Source: Polytrichum commune (taxonomy: Eukaryota > Streptophyta > Polytrichopsida > Polytrichales > Polytrichaceae). Taken from it: a stretch of 64,000 bases of DNA. Both the position numbers and the translations under genes were made by a program. The notes beneath the pieces are model-generated. The model saw nothing but the letters and a program-made list of their open reading frames with translations. It did no database searches and was not told the DNA's origin. Position 1 is the first letter of the stretch, and each line of letters opens with the position of its first letter. The stretch is taken from positions 32,240,001 to 32,304,000 of the forward strand of contig OX485806.1 of the NCBI GenBank assembly GCA_950295325.1. Direction: 5' to 3'. Below, piece after piece: positions 36,812-48,890 of this stretch.

Positions 36812-36928
36812 TTGGAATTAGGCAGATAGATAGATAGATAGAAACTCCGGTCCCTATTTAAAGGGGCCGGCGTGAATGAAGTGTCCGTTCGTATTGTCAA
36901 ATGACCCGATGCCCTTGGAATTTAGGCA
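36812..36928 (-). mobile_element. Very short retroposon (~90 bp), second copy, with target-site duplication
   Basis: The unit 36825-36914 is flanked by 'ttggaattaggca' (36812-36824) and 'ttggaatttaggca' (36915-36928). On the minus strand it shows the same body as 19179-19277, the same hairpin next to its 3' end, and a longer (TATC)n tail. The two hairpins keep their stems while the loops differ. The empty target sequence also exists nearby at 38013-38028. Confidence 0.78.
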
Positions 36929-38060
36929 CATCTAGAGTAGACATACCCACTTCTGATACCCCCTCCCCCCTCCCCCCAAACTCTTAATACATAGAGCCCT
37001 CTAAAGTTGTGAAGTTCCACAAAAGTCATTGTCATTTTCTAACGTGATGGAAAAAACCATGAAGTTTCACACATGTTGCTCTCACAGTTGGTGTGATAGA
37101 AAAAGTAAGCTAAATGGGCATGGATTTGGGTTCCTTGAAAAGGGGATTTATTATACTCAATTTTTTGCCTTTCAATTATCGGAAATAGGTCAACCTATGC
37201 TATGAATATCAGTTGGGAGAGAATCTCGCCTTTGAAATTTCATGATAATTACAAAACTTGGAAATAAATTGTGGTTTTTTTTGTTAAACATTGTGATACC
37301 AATTTCTAGACCCATAAAAAACCACTCTAGTATCACACTTACACTACACTTATGAAAACTTGCTTAGAGCTAATAGAAATGGGTTTTTTGCCTTACACAT
37401 TTGTCACCTCCGCAGTTTAAGGGCAACATATCCTAAACATGTTTTTTTGTTGTTGATCCCTGTGTGCAAATGATTCCCAAGTGATCTGAAAATTTGCACG
37501 ACACTCAAATGCAACATATCCTAAACTTCTACCATTGGAGTTTTTAGTTGGACATGTGTTATGGGTGTAAATTCATGTGGGAGGAGCGCAGTCGCGGCAC
37601 CGCTACCTCAAATAAACTGCAAAGCTTCCCAAAAAATCACAAAAAAGAATAGTTTCAAGACTTGTGAGCTGATTTGAGTAGTTATATTGCCCCTCTTTTG
37701 AACAAGGGTTGCATTATGCCATTTGAACATGATTCGAGTGGAGGTTTGATAAAAAAACCAACCCCCAAAATTTAATTATAAATTGTTGCCCCTTAAGACC
37801 ACTATTGACATTCTTGATACAATCTCCTGCATAACAAAACGCCAAAATTTAAAATTTGGACTGTGAATAGTCACCTCTAACTTGCAAACATCTATACAAT
37901 TGAATTTGTTAAAAAAAGTTTTAGATCTTCAGCCACAGTCGCTGAAATTGAGGTCACATTTTTTGGGCAAATTTGAGGGAAATTGGACGTGGAAAGTTAG
38001 GGGTTAAATCTTGTGTTGGAATTAGGCACGTCTACCTTTAGACAACCAGTTGTGTAGACG
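36929..38060. other. Intergenic upstream of UBA5
   Basis: No gene recognised. Contains a C-rich purine-free patch near 36960-36977 and otherwise AT-rich sequence. Confidence 0.4.
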
Positions 38061-38067
38061 TACATTC

Positions 38068-38120
38068 ACTAAAGTACGTCGTATACGTCGTATAAAATAC
38101 GAATCGTTATACACTTTAGT
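38068..38120 (+). promoter_or_regulatory. UBA5 core promoter: TATA box inside an inverted repeat
   Basis: TATAAAAT at 38091-38098 lies 134 nt before the UBA5 ATG. It is preceded by two direct 'cgtcgtata' units and flanked by the inverted pair ACTAAAGT (38068-38075) and ACTTTAGT (38113-38120). Spacing predicts transcription start around 38120-38130. Confidence 0.6.
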
Positions 38121-38231
38121 ATACGCTCGTCGTCCTCCGACACTTCGAAGTTTTCCACTCATATCAAGTTGCAGATTTCCATTCCGGAACTCGCAATCGC
38201 TCTTCCTCTTCTCGAAGTCGCTGGAAACACC

Positions 38232-41200
38232 ATGGAGGACGAAGTGAAGAAGCTCTTGGAAGTCGTCAACAAGCTCGAACCCAGCCTTTCGGATCCCGTC
38301 CACTCCACGGAACTCAAGCTGGTGAGCTAGCTTCGTCTTGGATGTGAGGTTTTGCAGGAATCGAAGTGCGTGTGTTTATTTCTAGGTTTTATTGGGTTTA
38401 TAGTGGATTTTGGGTTCCTCCCTGCCAATTTTGAGCAACAATGCATCCCCTCCACGTGCGATCCTTCTGTTTCGGGGTTTCCGCAATGCTGACTTTCTCG
38501 GCGACTTTGGTGTGTTGGAGTTTCTCGGGGTTGAATCCTCCTTTTCACATGCACTTGTTCCGACATGAAAAGCAGCATCCTGGATAGCCTTGAGAAGAAT
38601 CATGTTTTACTGTGCAGCTGAGAGGCCATGTCGAAAGGATCGCAGCTCTTGCAAAGTCACAGGCGGGGCCCAATGTGCGGCCCAAAATTAAGGTACAAGC
38701 GGGTTGCTTCCTTCTCAATTTATTACTCATGCTTGAGAAGTCCATGTGAGGCTATGTGGATGCTTTTTTTGTGTTTTGTTTTGTTTTGTTTTGTTATTTT
38801 ATTTTGATTTTTTGTGGTCCTTCTTCTTCTCTATGTTGCACCTTCTTCTTATGTGTGTTGTAGCCGGTATTGTCAAATCCTCTTCTTATATGGATGGCAG
38901 AGCTATTGGTTCAAGCCTTGCATCATAAGGCCGACCTATTGATGTCGAATTGAGTTTTCCAAGTATTGGTCGAGACCAGAATCATGCCATAAAAACTTAC
39001 ACCTACCGGGCACTTGTTTAGGTTTTTGATGCTTGAGAAGCCCATGTGAGTCTATTTGGATGCATTTGTTTTTCTTCTTCTCTATTTTGTACCTTCTTAT
39101 GTGTGATTTAGCCAGTAATATTAAATGCTCTTCTTATGAGGATGATAGAGCTATTGGGTTCATTATGCCGATCTATTGATGCCCAATTGAAATGTCCGAG
39201 CAAGGGTCGAGACCTGAATCACGCTATCAAATATTACACCCAGCCAACACTTGTTTTGACTTAAGATGTCCATGTGACGCTATTTGGATGCATTCTTTTG
39301 TACTTCCTCTCTATCTTACACCTTCTTATGTGTATTTTAACTAATGTCCCCAAATCCTCATATAAGGATGGTAGAGTTATTGGTTCAAGCGGTGCTGTAT
39401 GATGCCGATCTAATGATGTCGAATTGAAAACGTTGGGTTAAGTCCATGTGAGGCTATATGTTACCATTGTGGTTTTTCCTTGTCTATGTTACACCTTCGT
39501 AGGTGTATTTTAGCCAATATCATTGAATCCTCTTGTTATAAGGATGATAGAGCTATTGGTTCGAGCCTTGTTTATGATGCCAATCTATTGATGTCCAATT
39601 GAAAATGTTGGTTACCCAACTCCTGAGCGGGTTTTCTTGCACAAGTGCTGCAAAATAAAAATAAAAGTTGCTGTTAAATAGCAGCTTGTTCAAATCAATT
39701 GCTGAGTTTGGCAATAACAAGGTTTCAGTTCATTACTACAGGAGATGAGTGGAGAGGTGGTTGATAGCAACCCCTACAGCCGGCTCATGGCCTTGAAGCG
39801 CATGGGCATCGTCAACAACTATGAAGAGATCCGCAATTTTTCTGTTGCCATTGTGGTGAGCAAATTCTATTGCATCAGTATCCCATCAAAGAATTAGTAC
39901 AGTAGAGTTATCCTTTATTCCAATGGGACTTCAGAGCGGGAGTTGGTTGTCTAGCATACAGCACTTTCTATGTTTGGTAAGTTTTTGGTGCATCTTTGGA
40001 GTTGGTGTGGGGGTTTGAACGAAGAACATTGTATATTGGTTCAATGGAGGCTAAACTCATTTTAGCACCTCTTGGCATTCTATATTGGTTTGGCCCTCAA
40101 TGAACCGAAATAAGTTGCTCTTCATTCAAACTCAAACAATACCTCTGAGCATGCATCACAAGTGGAAAGAAATTATTGATATTGTATGCAATACAAGCAA
40201 TGGAAAATCATAGGGGACCAACTCCTGACGAAAAGTCCCATTGAGTAAAAGAATAGCTCTATTCTATGTGGGTTTGGCTTACAACACTGTTGGGGGAAGT
40301 AGAGCTAGTAATAAGGCAATATTGAATGTTTGCTGGGATGCCAGGGAATTGGTGGTGTTGGCAGTGTGGCAGCGGAGATGCTCACACGTTGCGGTATTGG
40401 GCGTCTACTACTTTACGACTATGACACTGTGGAGCTTGCCAATATGAACAGACTTTTTTTCAAGCCCGATCAAGTACTGAACAGAAAATGATTTTTTCTC
40501 ATTCAGATTTGTTTGTACATAAGCCAGCTGTGTTGCTATATGCTTGAGTAACCGTTAAGTTTATGTATTCCCATTTTATGGGTCCATCTGTAGATTTCTT
40601 ATGTCTGTGTGTTTCTTTCCTTGGATGTTGTCTTTAAAGATAAAACCTTCTGGATAACCTTGCTACAGTCATGCATGTCAATACGCTTCTTAGTGATGTA
40701 ATGCTGGGTTGCGCCGTACATGAGTGCTGTTGCTGACAATGTTTTTTTCAAGATCAAGCAATCGGCAGAAGTTTAATGTGAAAAAAAATGTTGCTATAGG
40801 GTTTTGGAGGTGTAGATGGGGGGCATTGATGGTGGATTTGTGTTGTTGTAGGCAGGAATGACCAAGACAGATGCAGCTAGTCAAACACTAGCAGAGATCA
40901 ACCCCGATGTCATCCTTGAGGTTGGTATAGTGCCAATTATTATGTGTTATGTGCTTCAACATATTAAAGTTTGAGTAGGTTGCCCACTTGTACCCATATG
41001 ACATCCGTACTTAACCAGCTATTGGTTTTTCTCCCTTTAGCCCTTAACTCTTTAAGGACTAAGGGCTCAATGTATGACATACATACACAATTTTTACAAA
41101 CCTCGCCAAGTCTTCAACTAATATTTTAAATATTTATGGGTTTGAAACTTTATCTAGTACATTATCTTATGTCAAGGAGAATTTAAAAATATACTTACAT

Positions 41201-44200
41201 GTAACATGGATGATCAAAACACTAAGTATGTGGTTACATCCAAGTATTCTAACCCAAACCTTCAATGACATTAAGGTATTCAACCAATTTGAAAGTGCAC
41301 TAGAAGAATGAGTAAATATTAGATAGGGTCACTTTTGACACAAATCACTAAAAATGGGAGTATGTTCATCTATTACATGTTTTTGTGCATGGAGTGGCGT
41401 AGAATGGGCCTCTTAGATGCTTAGGGGTTAACTGGGTTGATAACCAGCAACAACACGTATAACCTGCCAACATTGGAAGGCACGGATGTTGGACTGGTAT
41501 ATAGGTGAATGCATGGGTTTGAATAATAAATCTCAATAATGGTATCAATGGACCTACCCGTGGGTATCAAAATTGTAATACCAGTCAAATATTGGTACTT
41601 GGTGGGTATCTCAAGGTGAGAGAATCTTTTTGAACACTTGAGTTATTATTTGGGTCAATACCACTTTCAGCCATATTGATACTAGGGAGATTGTATCTAG
41701 GTATTAAGGTCCTTGCATAGTATCTAGACCTGAATGGTATTGAAAACAAAAATACTGTCAAAACCCACATGCTGCTGGTATCAAAAAATGTGAAATCCTC
41801 ATCATAGATACCCAAATGGTAGAAAAAATAGACGATGCCAGACCAACACTGGAAGACACCATCTCAAGATAGCATTGTGGTTCTTTATGCAGAGTTACAC
41901 GCAGAACATCACCACTGTTGATGGCTTCAAAAAATTTACAGACAGCCTGACTCGAGATATCAAGGGCAATGCTACGGGAGGCACGAGTGGAGTCGACCTA
42001 GTACTGAGTTGTGTGGACAACTATGAGGCTCGTATGGTTGTCAATCAGGTATCGTACTGTACCCTGCTCTTTGGTTCAGCATAGAACGATTGATTCTTGG
42101 AAGAATTTTGACACATGTTGATATCTCATTAGTTGATACCTGTAAAATCCCAAATGGAAATTACATTCTGCCACTAAAAGTGCTGAACCAAAGAGCATGA
42201 TACAGTGATATAATCCCATAGGCTATCATATATGCATCTACTCAATAATGCCACATGTGAGCAACCATTTCAGTTAACTGCCATGGTCAAATCAGCTTGG
42301 AAACAAGTTAGTGACAATGGTCATCAAGCAGTAACAGATCAGGGTGGTGTAGCTTTCTCTGTTCAGAACAGATGGCACAGGAATATGATTAAATGGTTGA
42401 ATTTCCTCACTATTGTTGTCATTATTTGATAATGGTTCTTGATCTCTGAATGAAAGCAGTGGGGGTTTTACCAATGTTGGACTGATATATAGGTGAATGC
42501 ATGGTATCAAAGCACCTACCTGACCTGCATCATGTTTGTAATACAAACCAAATATTGATACTTTGTGGGTATCTCAAGATAAGAGGATCTTAATTTATTC
42601 GAGTTATTATGTGGGTCAATACCATCCTAATACCATATTGGTACTAGGGTAATTTTACCTATGTATAAAGGTTCTTCAATGGTATATAGACCCAAATGGT
42701 ATCAAAACCAAAAATATTCTCAGATAGGTGCCGCACCCTAGTGGTATCAAGATTTTTATTATCCTCATTATTGATATACCTGAGTAGTATTAAAAAATGG
42801 TGACTAACAGTCCATCACTGGTTATTACCTGGAGGCACTGATTATTCATTGAGCCATACTTGGTCTTGTATGCGTGTGGTGCAGGCTTGCAATGAACTAC
42901 GACAAACCTGGATGGAATCAGGTGAGTCTTATAAAAATTTAATTGCCGGAGATGCAAGTCATATGATTAGATCAGAAGGCACTTTGCTAACTAGCATTAC
43001 CTTGAAGAATTACTTGTGGATCATGCTGACACATTTGAATCCTACTACTTATTCACTTGGCTAGATATTTTGTTGCTGGAAATCTTTTGGGGTTTTCTTC
43101 ATTGTTTGTTCTGTTGTTGAGTGGATAGATACTTTTAGTTGATGCAGCCAGGGTGCAAGTTGCTCTAGAATGTATATAAGGTGGTGCTTCACATCTAGCT
43201 GTTCTTTATTGTGAGAAGGTAGATTCCTCAACTTTGTGCAAACCTTGCAGGAGTTTCGGAGGATGCAGTTTCTGGCCACATTCAATTGTTGATTCCTGGT
43301 GAAACTGCGTGCTTTGCTTGTGCTCCTCCCCTGGTGAGATCAATCTTCCTCTGCTGTCTAATGTCATGTTTCAGGAAATATTGAACGCAATGTTGTCCTT
43401 GTTAACCATGAGATTTTATTGTACTGCTGGTGTGTTCATATGGGATACATAACGATTTACAAACCCCTAAACAAGTATTCAAATGATATTTATGCGATCT
43501 ATGATATTGAGTCCATATTTAGCACAATCTATGAAAAAGAGCAATATATTTAGCACAATCTATGACAATGGAAATTGGATATATGTGGTATGTATATAAG
43601 TCTAGTGCTTATAGATGTGCTCAAATCTCCCTATGATTTATTCTACTTTGATGTATCCTCCAATTGGAAAATTTGAATATGATAAATGGGGTAATTTTAG
43701 ATAGGGCCACTTTTGACAATTTTAGATAAGATTTTCAAGAGGCAATTTTGAACCCCTCCATATGGCATCTTGAGGCCCAGACTGGGCCTCTCCAACTTTC
43801 AAGGCTTAACCATAACTGATTGGAATATAAACATGAGTTTCTATTCAAAATCAATTTCCTCCTAGATGTTTTATTATTATGTATAGTTGGTTTACTAAAT
43901 TCTGGATGACAGGTGGTGGCATCAGGAGTTGATGAAAAAACTCTTAAACGTGAAGGTGTTTGTGCGGCGTCCTTGCCAACTACCATGGTAGTATACTGTG
44001 AACCTCCGAATAATCAACGCCTACGTCTTTTTCCTAACAGATCTAAATATATGAAAATTTATAATCATTAGGTCACTATCCAGTTGAAGAAATTACTACA
44101 AGTAGGTATCATAGAATGTATGTTATGTGCTTGTTGTAACTTGGAAGTTGTAGATATTTAGCAAGTTGGACATGAAACACTAAAGGTAAAAGGAGAGAAT

Positions 44201-46063
44201 GCCAACCTTTACATGCCAATCTTTACGTCTATCCACATTCTAGGCACCCATTTCACTTGAAGAAGGGTTTTTTTCAGAACTGTTCTGAAGTGTTCCCTTT
44301 TGTGGGTGAGTTGGACAGGGTATTGTTGCAGGGTTGTTAGTGCAGAATACTCTGAAGTACCTACTCCGCTTTGGCCTTGTCTCCAAATATTTGGTAAATA
44401 TACTTCACTTATCATTGCTAAGTCTATAGATGTTACTCCACACTTCTTGCTTTATGATCAGCAACTCTTGCTTTGGCTTTGGTTGTATGCAACCTTTGAG
44501 TTTGCAAATTAAGCTCGGTAGATAGGTCTTAAATGGTTACTCTTTCCAACTAGCCCACTTCCATGATATGAAACAGACAATCAGGTAGTATGAGATGGTT
44601 AGCAAGTCCAAATCAAGCTTGCTGGCCTCTTTCCTCATAATTTTTGGAGCTCACATGAATATCTTATTTATTATCAAAGTGAAGATTCTTGTGCTCATTA
44701 AATGGTCATGTAGGTCCTCCCAATTATGTTGACTATTGAACTGAGAATGGTTATCATATTTTGAGCATGTAGGCCATTCTCTTTTAAACACAATGCCTAA
44801 GCACACATTTAGTATCCGTTCTTGGAGCCACACCTAACTACATACCACTCACTATAGGTTTCCGATTCAGATAAGTAATTGAATTAGGTTTGTCTACCTT
44901 ACCTTCAATGATACTCACATTCGTGTATCATCTGACCATCTTTACCTTTTTAACAATTTGCTAGGGGTACAGTGCCCTGAAGGACTTCTTCCCAACCATG
45001 GCAATGCTTCCTAACCCCCAATGCTCCAATGCAGCTTGTTTGGAATGCCAGGTGAGTGATTTTTTGATCTCAAGCCTATATACAAATTTGATTTCTTCAC
45101 TGAATTTGTTTCTGAGATTCATTGATACATGAGTATGAAAGAAATGCTTGGAAAATTTTCCGCTTTGTTATGGTCTGAAGAAATATAACCTCTTTTGCAT
45201 TGAACATTGGCTTTGTTTACCTTTTAACAAAACTTTATGGTGCTTTATGTTGACAGCGTGAGTATAAATTAGACCAACCAGCTAGGGATGCAGCTGCAAA
45301 ATTGAAGGCTGAGGCAGATGCTGAAGAAGCCAGTAGAGCAGCAGAGATCCCTCTTCATGATGAGAATGAATGGAACATCAGGTAGTTATTATTTTGGTAG
45401 AGGACCTTATCTGCCTTTGACATGTTGAAATTTTGTGCTACACCCATTGATTGTGAAAATATTATCCAGCAGCTACATCAGCACACAAAGGCAGATGGTG
45501 CTAATGTGCTGATATCTACATGTAGATGTTTCTTGTCACCAATTGAAAGGAAATACCAATGCACCAAAAGTATGTCTTAATTGAATTACCAATTTGTGCT
45601 TCACCTCAAGTTGTACAGTATTTATTTCTTTTTTCTTTGCAAAGTTACGACTAACTTACAGAGAGGCTAAACATGACTGCTTTTGTTGGGTGTTTGCAGT
45701 TTAGTAGATGATGACGATTTAGCAGATGTTCCTGCTGACTCTGGTGCTGGATCTTCAGCTTCAAGTGAGTCTTTGATCCCTAACCTGGTTCCTGGAGATA
45801 TTTGAAGAAATGACTAAAGATGAAGTTGTCAACAATAAAATGTCATGTTCAGGGCTTTTTCGAAGTTTAAGTACTAACCCCCCCCCCCCCCCCCTCACAC
45901 TTTTGTGGAATACTATACAGGAGATTTACCAGAGGGCTTGTTTCGGGAACTCCCAGATGCGGAGGTTGTGGACAAGACTGAGTTTACTGAAGATGACTTT
46001 GTTCAGTCTGGAGGAGATCTGGATGAGCTTCAAAAGCAGCTCGAAGCTCTCAATGCATTTTAA
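38232..46063 (+). CDS. UBA5: UFM1-activating enzyme E1, UBA5
   Basis: Adenylates the ubiquitin-like protein UFM1, then holds it as a thioester and passes it to UFC1. Fourteen exons: 38232-38321, 38618-38692, 39742-39855, 40345-40473, 40852-40920, 41893-42048, 42885-42921, 43251-43333, 43913-43987, 44319-44393, 44965-45051, 45257-45381, 45700-45764, 45921-46063; all GT-AG, frame kept, 440 aa. Adenylation core ~83-330: nucleotide loop GIGGVGS (94-100), DYD (118-120), NMNR (126-129), SCVDNYEAR (198-206), catalytic Cys268 in [10 protein letters not shown], zinc Cys 244/247 and 321/326. The C-terminal tail carries NEWNISLV (W369), matching the ATG8/UFM1-binding motif of human UBA5, and a helical UFC1-binding end. 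The N-terminal ~55 residues, typical of plants, are the part duplicated at 26735. The stop codon sits at a transposon boundary. Introns hold tandem repeats and MITEs. Confidence 0.96.
38731..39611. repeat. Four diverged tandem repeats in UBA5 intron 2
   Basis: Copies start near 38731, 39031, 39261 and 39440. Each runs from '(g)cccatgtgaggctat' through 'caccttcttatgtgt', 'gatgatagagctattggttc' to 'ctattgatgtcgaattgaaa'. Lengths decrease (~300, 230, 180, 170). The first is lengthened by a TTTTG-rich run. They fill most of the 1049-bp intron. Confidence 0.85.
41487..41850 (+). mobile_element. MITE in UBA5 intron 5
   Basis: Ends TGTTGGACTGG and inverted TGTTGGTCTGG; interior with 'gggtatctcaaggtgagaga' and 'gacctgaatggtat'. 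Sister copies lie in intron 6 and at the gene's 3' end. Confidence 0.75.
42475..42817 (+). mobile_element. MITE in UBA5 intron 6, sister of 41487-41850
   Basis: Ends 'tgttggactg' and inverted 'tgatggactg', same internal order ('gggtatctcaagataagagg', 'gacccaaatggtat'). Same orientation as the intron 5 copy. Confidence 0.75.
45878..45894 (+). repeat. C17 homopolymer in UBA5 intron 13
   Basis: Seventeen consecutive C's 26 nt before the intron 13 acceptor at 45920, in the position of a polypyrimidine tract. Confidence 0.9.
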
Positions 46064-46341
46064 TTTTTTTGATACAAATAGGGTATGGGTATTTGAGGAC
46101 ATCTCTGTTTTTGATACCATTTGGGTCTATATACCATGCAAGAATCTTCATACCTAGGTATAATCGCCCTAGACTCAAATAATAACTTGGGTATACAAAG
46201 ATTCTCTCACCTAGAGATACCCATCAAATATCAATATTTGACTGGTATCACAATCATGATACCCACGGTAGGTTCTTTGATGCTATTATTGATGTTGATT
46301 ATTGAGACCATGCATTCATCTATAAACTGGTCCGACAACAC
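46064..46341 (-). mobile_element. Truncated MITE at the UBA5 stop codon / 3' UTR
   Basis: The reverse complement aligns with 41487-41850 ('tgttgtcggaccag' end, 'gggtatctctaggtgagaga', 'gacccaaatggtat', 'tttgtatcaaaaaaatt'). The alignment reaches the UBA5 stop codon, where the element is cut off, so the 3' UTR of UBA5 is made of transposon sequence. Confidence 0.75.
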
Positions 46342-47394
46342 TCATTTTAACCTTTATGAGAGTGACAATCATGCAGATCCATGAACATATTCATTCATAA
46401 AATTTGAATAACATATAGTTGGATTTTATAGTTGCAATAGCAATGATTTAGAATTGTATGCACATTGACCGAGTAGGTGATTTTCATGAGAATGAACAAG
46501 ATACCATTACGATAAAATGTAAGATCAGGATATCATTGTCATAATTTCTTGTGAACCTAGGTTGTTGCAAAAATCATACAGTAGGTTGGGCATCTAGTAC
46601 CGTCATCTTCATGATTGCAATGTTTGTATCATTTTAATTTTCCAGTTCCATGGGTCATATGCCATATGCCTCGAAACATCATTGCAAAAGTGGTGCCCAC
46701 AAATGCAAATGGTATGGCGACTGAGGTCAGCTTGTCACTGCCAGCCTTCAGGTGAATGGGCTTTCCACGTACACCTTGGAAGTAGGCTTGCTTGAGAAGA
46801 ACTCCCGAGTAGTCTCCCATGTTTGCAAATTGAAGATGGAAAACTGTCACTTGGTTATTACAAACTTTTGTTGTGTTGCTTTGGTGAGTTTTGTTGAGTT
46901 TTTCTAGTTCCTGCATGGATTGAAGGAATGAGGTTATGAAGACATGTACTTAAGGCAAAAGCAGGGTTAGTTCTGTTACTTATCATACTCAGACGCATGA
47001 TACTTGAGAAACACTTAACAATATTCAACTTTCAGCCCTTGGATGATAGTCTCTTTTCAAATAAAACTGAAGGTATGTAGGTGCTATGTGGTTCATGTTG
47101 CATATTCTCCAACTTCTACCAATATATTTACACAACGAAACTTGTGTTGCATTAGCAAACCCACAATGACACATCAGCCAAAATCGACATGAAACTCGGA
47201 CCAATTCTCATATAGGTAAGGTTATTGGAAGTGCATGTTTGTCGAATCCTTAATTGGAATACATAGGTTGCCCCAATCGTGTTCACTATTAAGTGTGGAG
47301 TAGTTAGGAAAACTTGAAGACACAGTTCAATCTCTTTTAAGCATGTGTCTTTATGGTGTTTGTTCTTTGATCCTCATCAAATCACACATGCATC
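46342..47394. other. Intergenic, no gene recognised
   Basis: A minus-strand frame of 95 aa (46629-46916) has no recognised domain. No defined repeat ends. Confidence 0.4.
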
Positions 47395-47690
47395 AAATAT
47401 AGGGGTCCGATTAAGAAAGATGCGTGTACAAAGATTGGTTGAACTATGTGCTTCAAACTTGTGAGTGATTCTAGGTTCAATGGTCAATATAGTCAGGAGG
47501 GGCGTATATGGTCATTTCAGAAGAAAAATAATCTCCACTTTCATAATGAAGAAGATTCTCACATGAGCTATAAAAAAAAAACACAAGGAAACCTACAGCC
47601 TCAACATGAATTTGCTAATTATCTTGCACTAATCTCGTGTTCAATATCCCACGAAACGTAGGCTAATCTGAGGAAAAAGTATCCATTTCC
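47395..47690. repeat. 'cttcactttgacaatgaa' family, diverged copy
   Basis: Shares 'atctccactttcataatgaagaagattctcaca', shortened here, and 'atatcccacgaaacgtagg' with 3746-4045 and 51350-51720. Confidence 0.55.
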
Positions 47691-48194
47691 AGCGTTGTCT
47701 ACATTAAAGCACACATGGAAGTTTCAAAAACTTGTTGCGACTCTTCTTCTTTGCCATTCACATTTCTTGTTTGAAAATCAACCTTCCAGTTTGATAAATC
47801 GGCAACATACAGAATGTGAGCCAAATAATCGCTTGGTCAAAAGAGGCACACCTCTGGAATGTGTTCCTGGATTCCCAACATTGTATACAATTCTATGAAA
47901 TAAACTGGCTCCTCTGGGTGCTAAAATCCTTTCAACGTAATAAATAACGTTTTCATTCGGATTTCGAAGTGTGAGATGAGAAGAGTGGAATATGACATGT
48001 AATTCATTACCTTTGCTCTTGCAATCGGGCTAGATGGTAGAGTAACAAACTCCACAGTGCGAGGTTGAAATTTCTTCCGCACCAAGGAAACCCTAATAAC
48101 TTTGCAAAGAGGAGGGAGAACGAGAAAGGAACTTTCCCCTCCCATAGACACACTCCTAATCTTTTGAAATGCTTGCTAACCGCCATCCAATGAA

Positions 48195-48871
48195 CGGGGA
48201 GAACCAACCGCTAGTTACGGATGAACCGGCTGAGTTTGAGAAATAAGCAGTTGGAGAAATGAGAAAATTTACCCATCATTTTAGAGGAATCTAGAGAATA
48301 TGCCTCCTCAAATTAATATCGAAACCCCAAAATATGTCAACATGTAAGGTAGAAAAACAGAACACGGTGAATGGTCATTACGAGTGCACTTAGACTAGGG
48401 GTTAGAATGATTCTTGTGTAGAATGATCCAAAATGGCTGATTGTAAAAGTGGTGGCCTGACAAGGATGCAATGATAGGTGGGATGTAGTGGTTGGCCGGA
48501 TATTAGGTGTTGTTTCACACCATTTGCAATCACCCTTGGGTGTTCATTGGGTTAGCCTTTTTGTGTCCATTTGTTTGCAAAGTAGGATGTTTTGATGCTC
48601 AAATTAGGGAGTTGCTATTATACAAGTAGGGGGGTTTACCTTATTTGCTTCTTTGGGAAAATGTAACTAATTATTTACATGGAACAAAATTATGAAACAA
48701 CTTGCATTCCTCATCATTTCCTCTACTCCATCTATGGAAAAGATTGCACAAATTTCATGCCACTCTTTCTGAGTGGATCATCTTATTTTCAGCGTTTTCT
48801 GTATATCTACCTTAACTAGTTGAGCTTGGAAACACTAGGATCTCAATTGATTATGCCCAAAAATCTTCCCG
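48195..48871 (+). repeat. 'accggttgag' dispersed repeat interrupted by an insertion
   Basis: The left part 48195-48346 ends 'gtcaacatgta' and the right part resumes 'taactagttgagcttggaaa' at 48813. In the uninterrupted copies these are contiguous. The gap is filled by the TIR element 48347-48812. Confidence 0.8.
48347..48812. mobile_element. TIR element (466 bp) nested in a repeat, TA target duplication
   Basis: Left end AGGTAGAAAAACAGAACACG, right end inverted AGGTAGATATACAGAAAACG. Flanked by TA on both sides (48345-48346, 48813-48814). Removing it restores the family sequence 'acatgtaactagttg'. The TA duplication fits a Tc1/mariner-like element; a TAA reading would fit PIF/Harbinger. Confidence 0.8.
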
Positions 48872-48890
48872 AGCATTGTTGCCATCATCC

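Noticed and set aside
40474-40491. Read-through of UBA5 exon 4 into a short in-frame end
   Set aside because: A good donor after 40473 and matching exon 5 (AGMTKTDAA) show it is intron.
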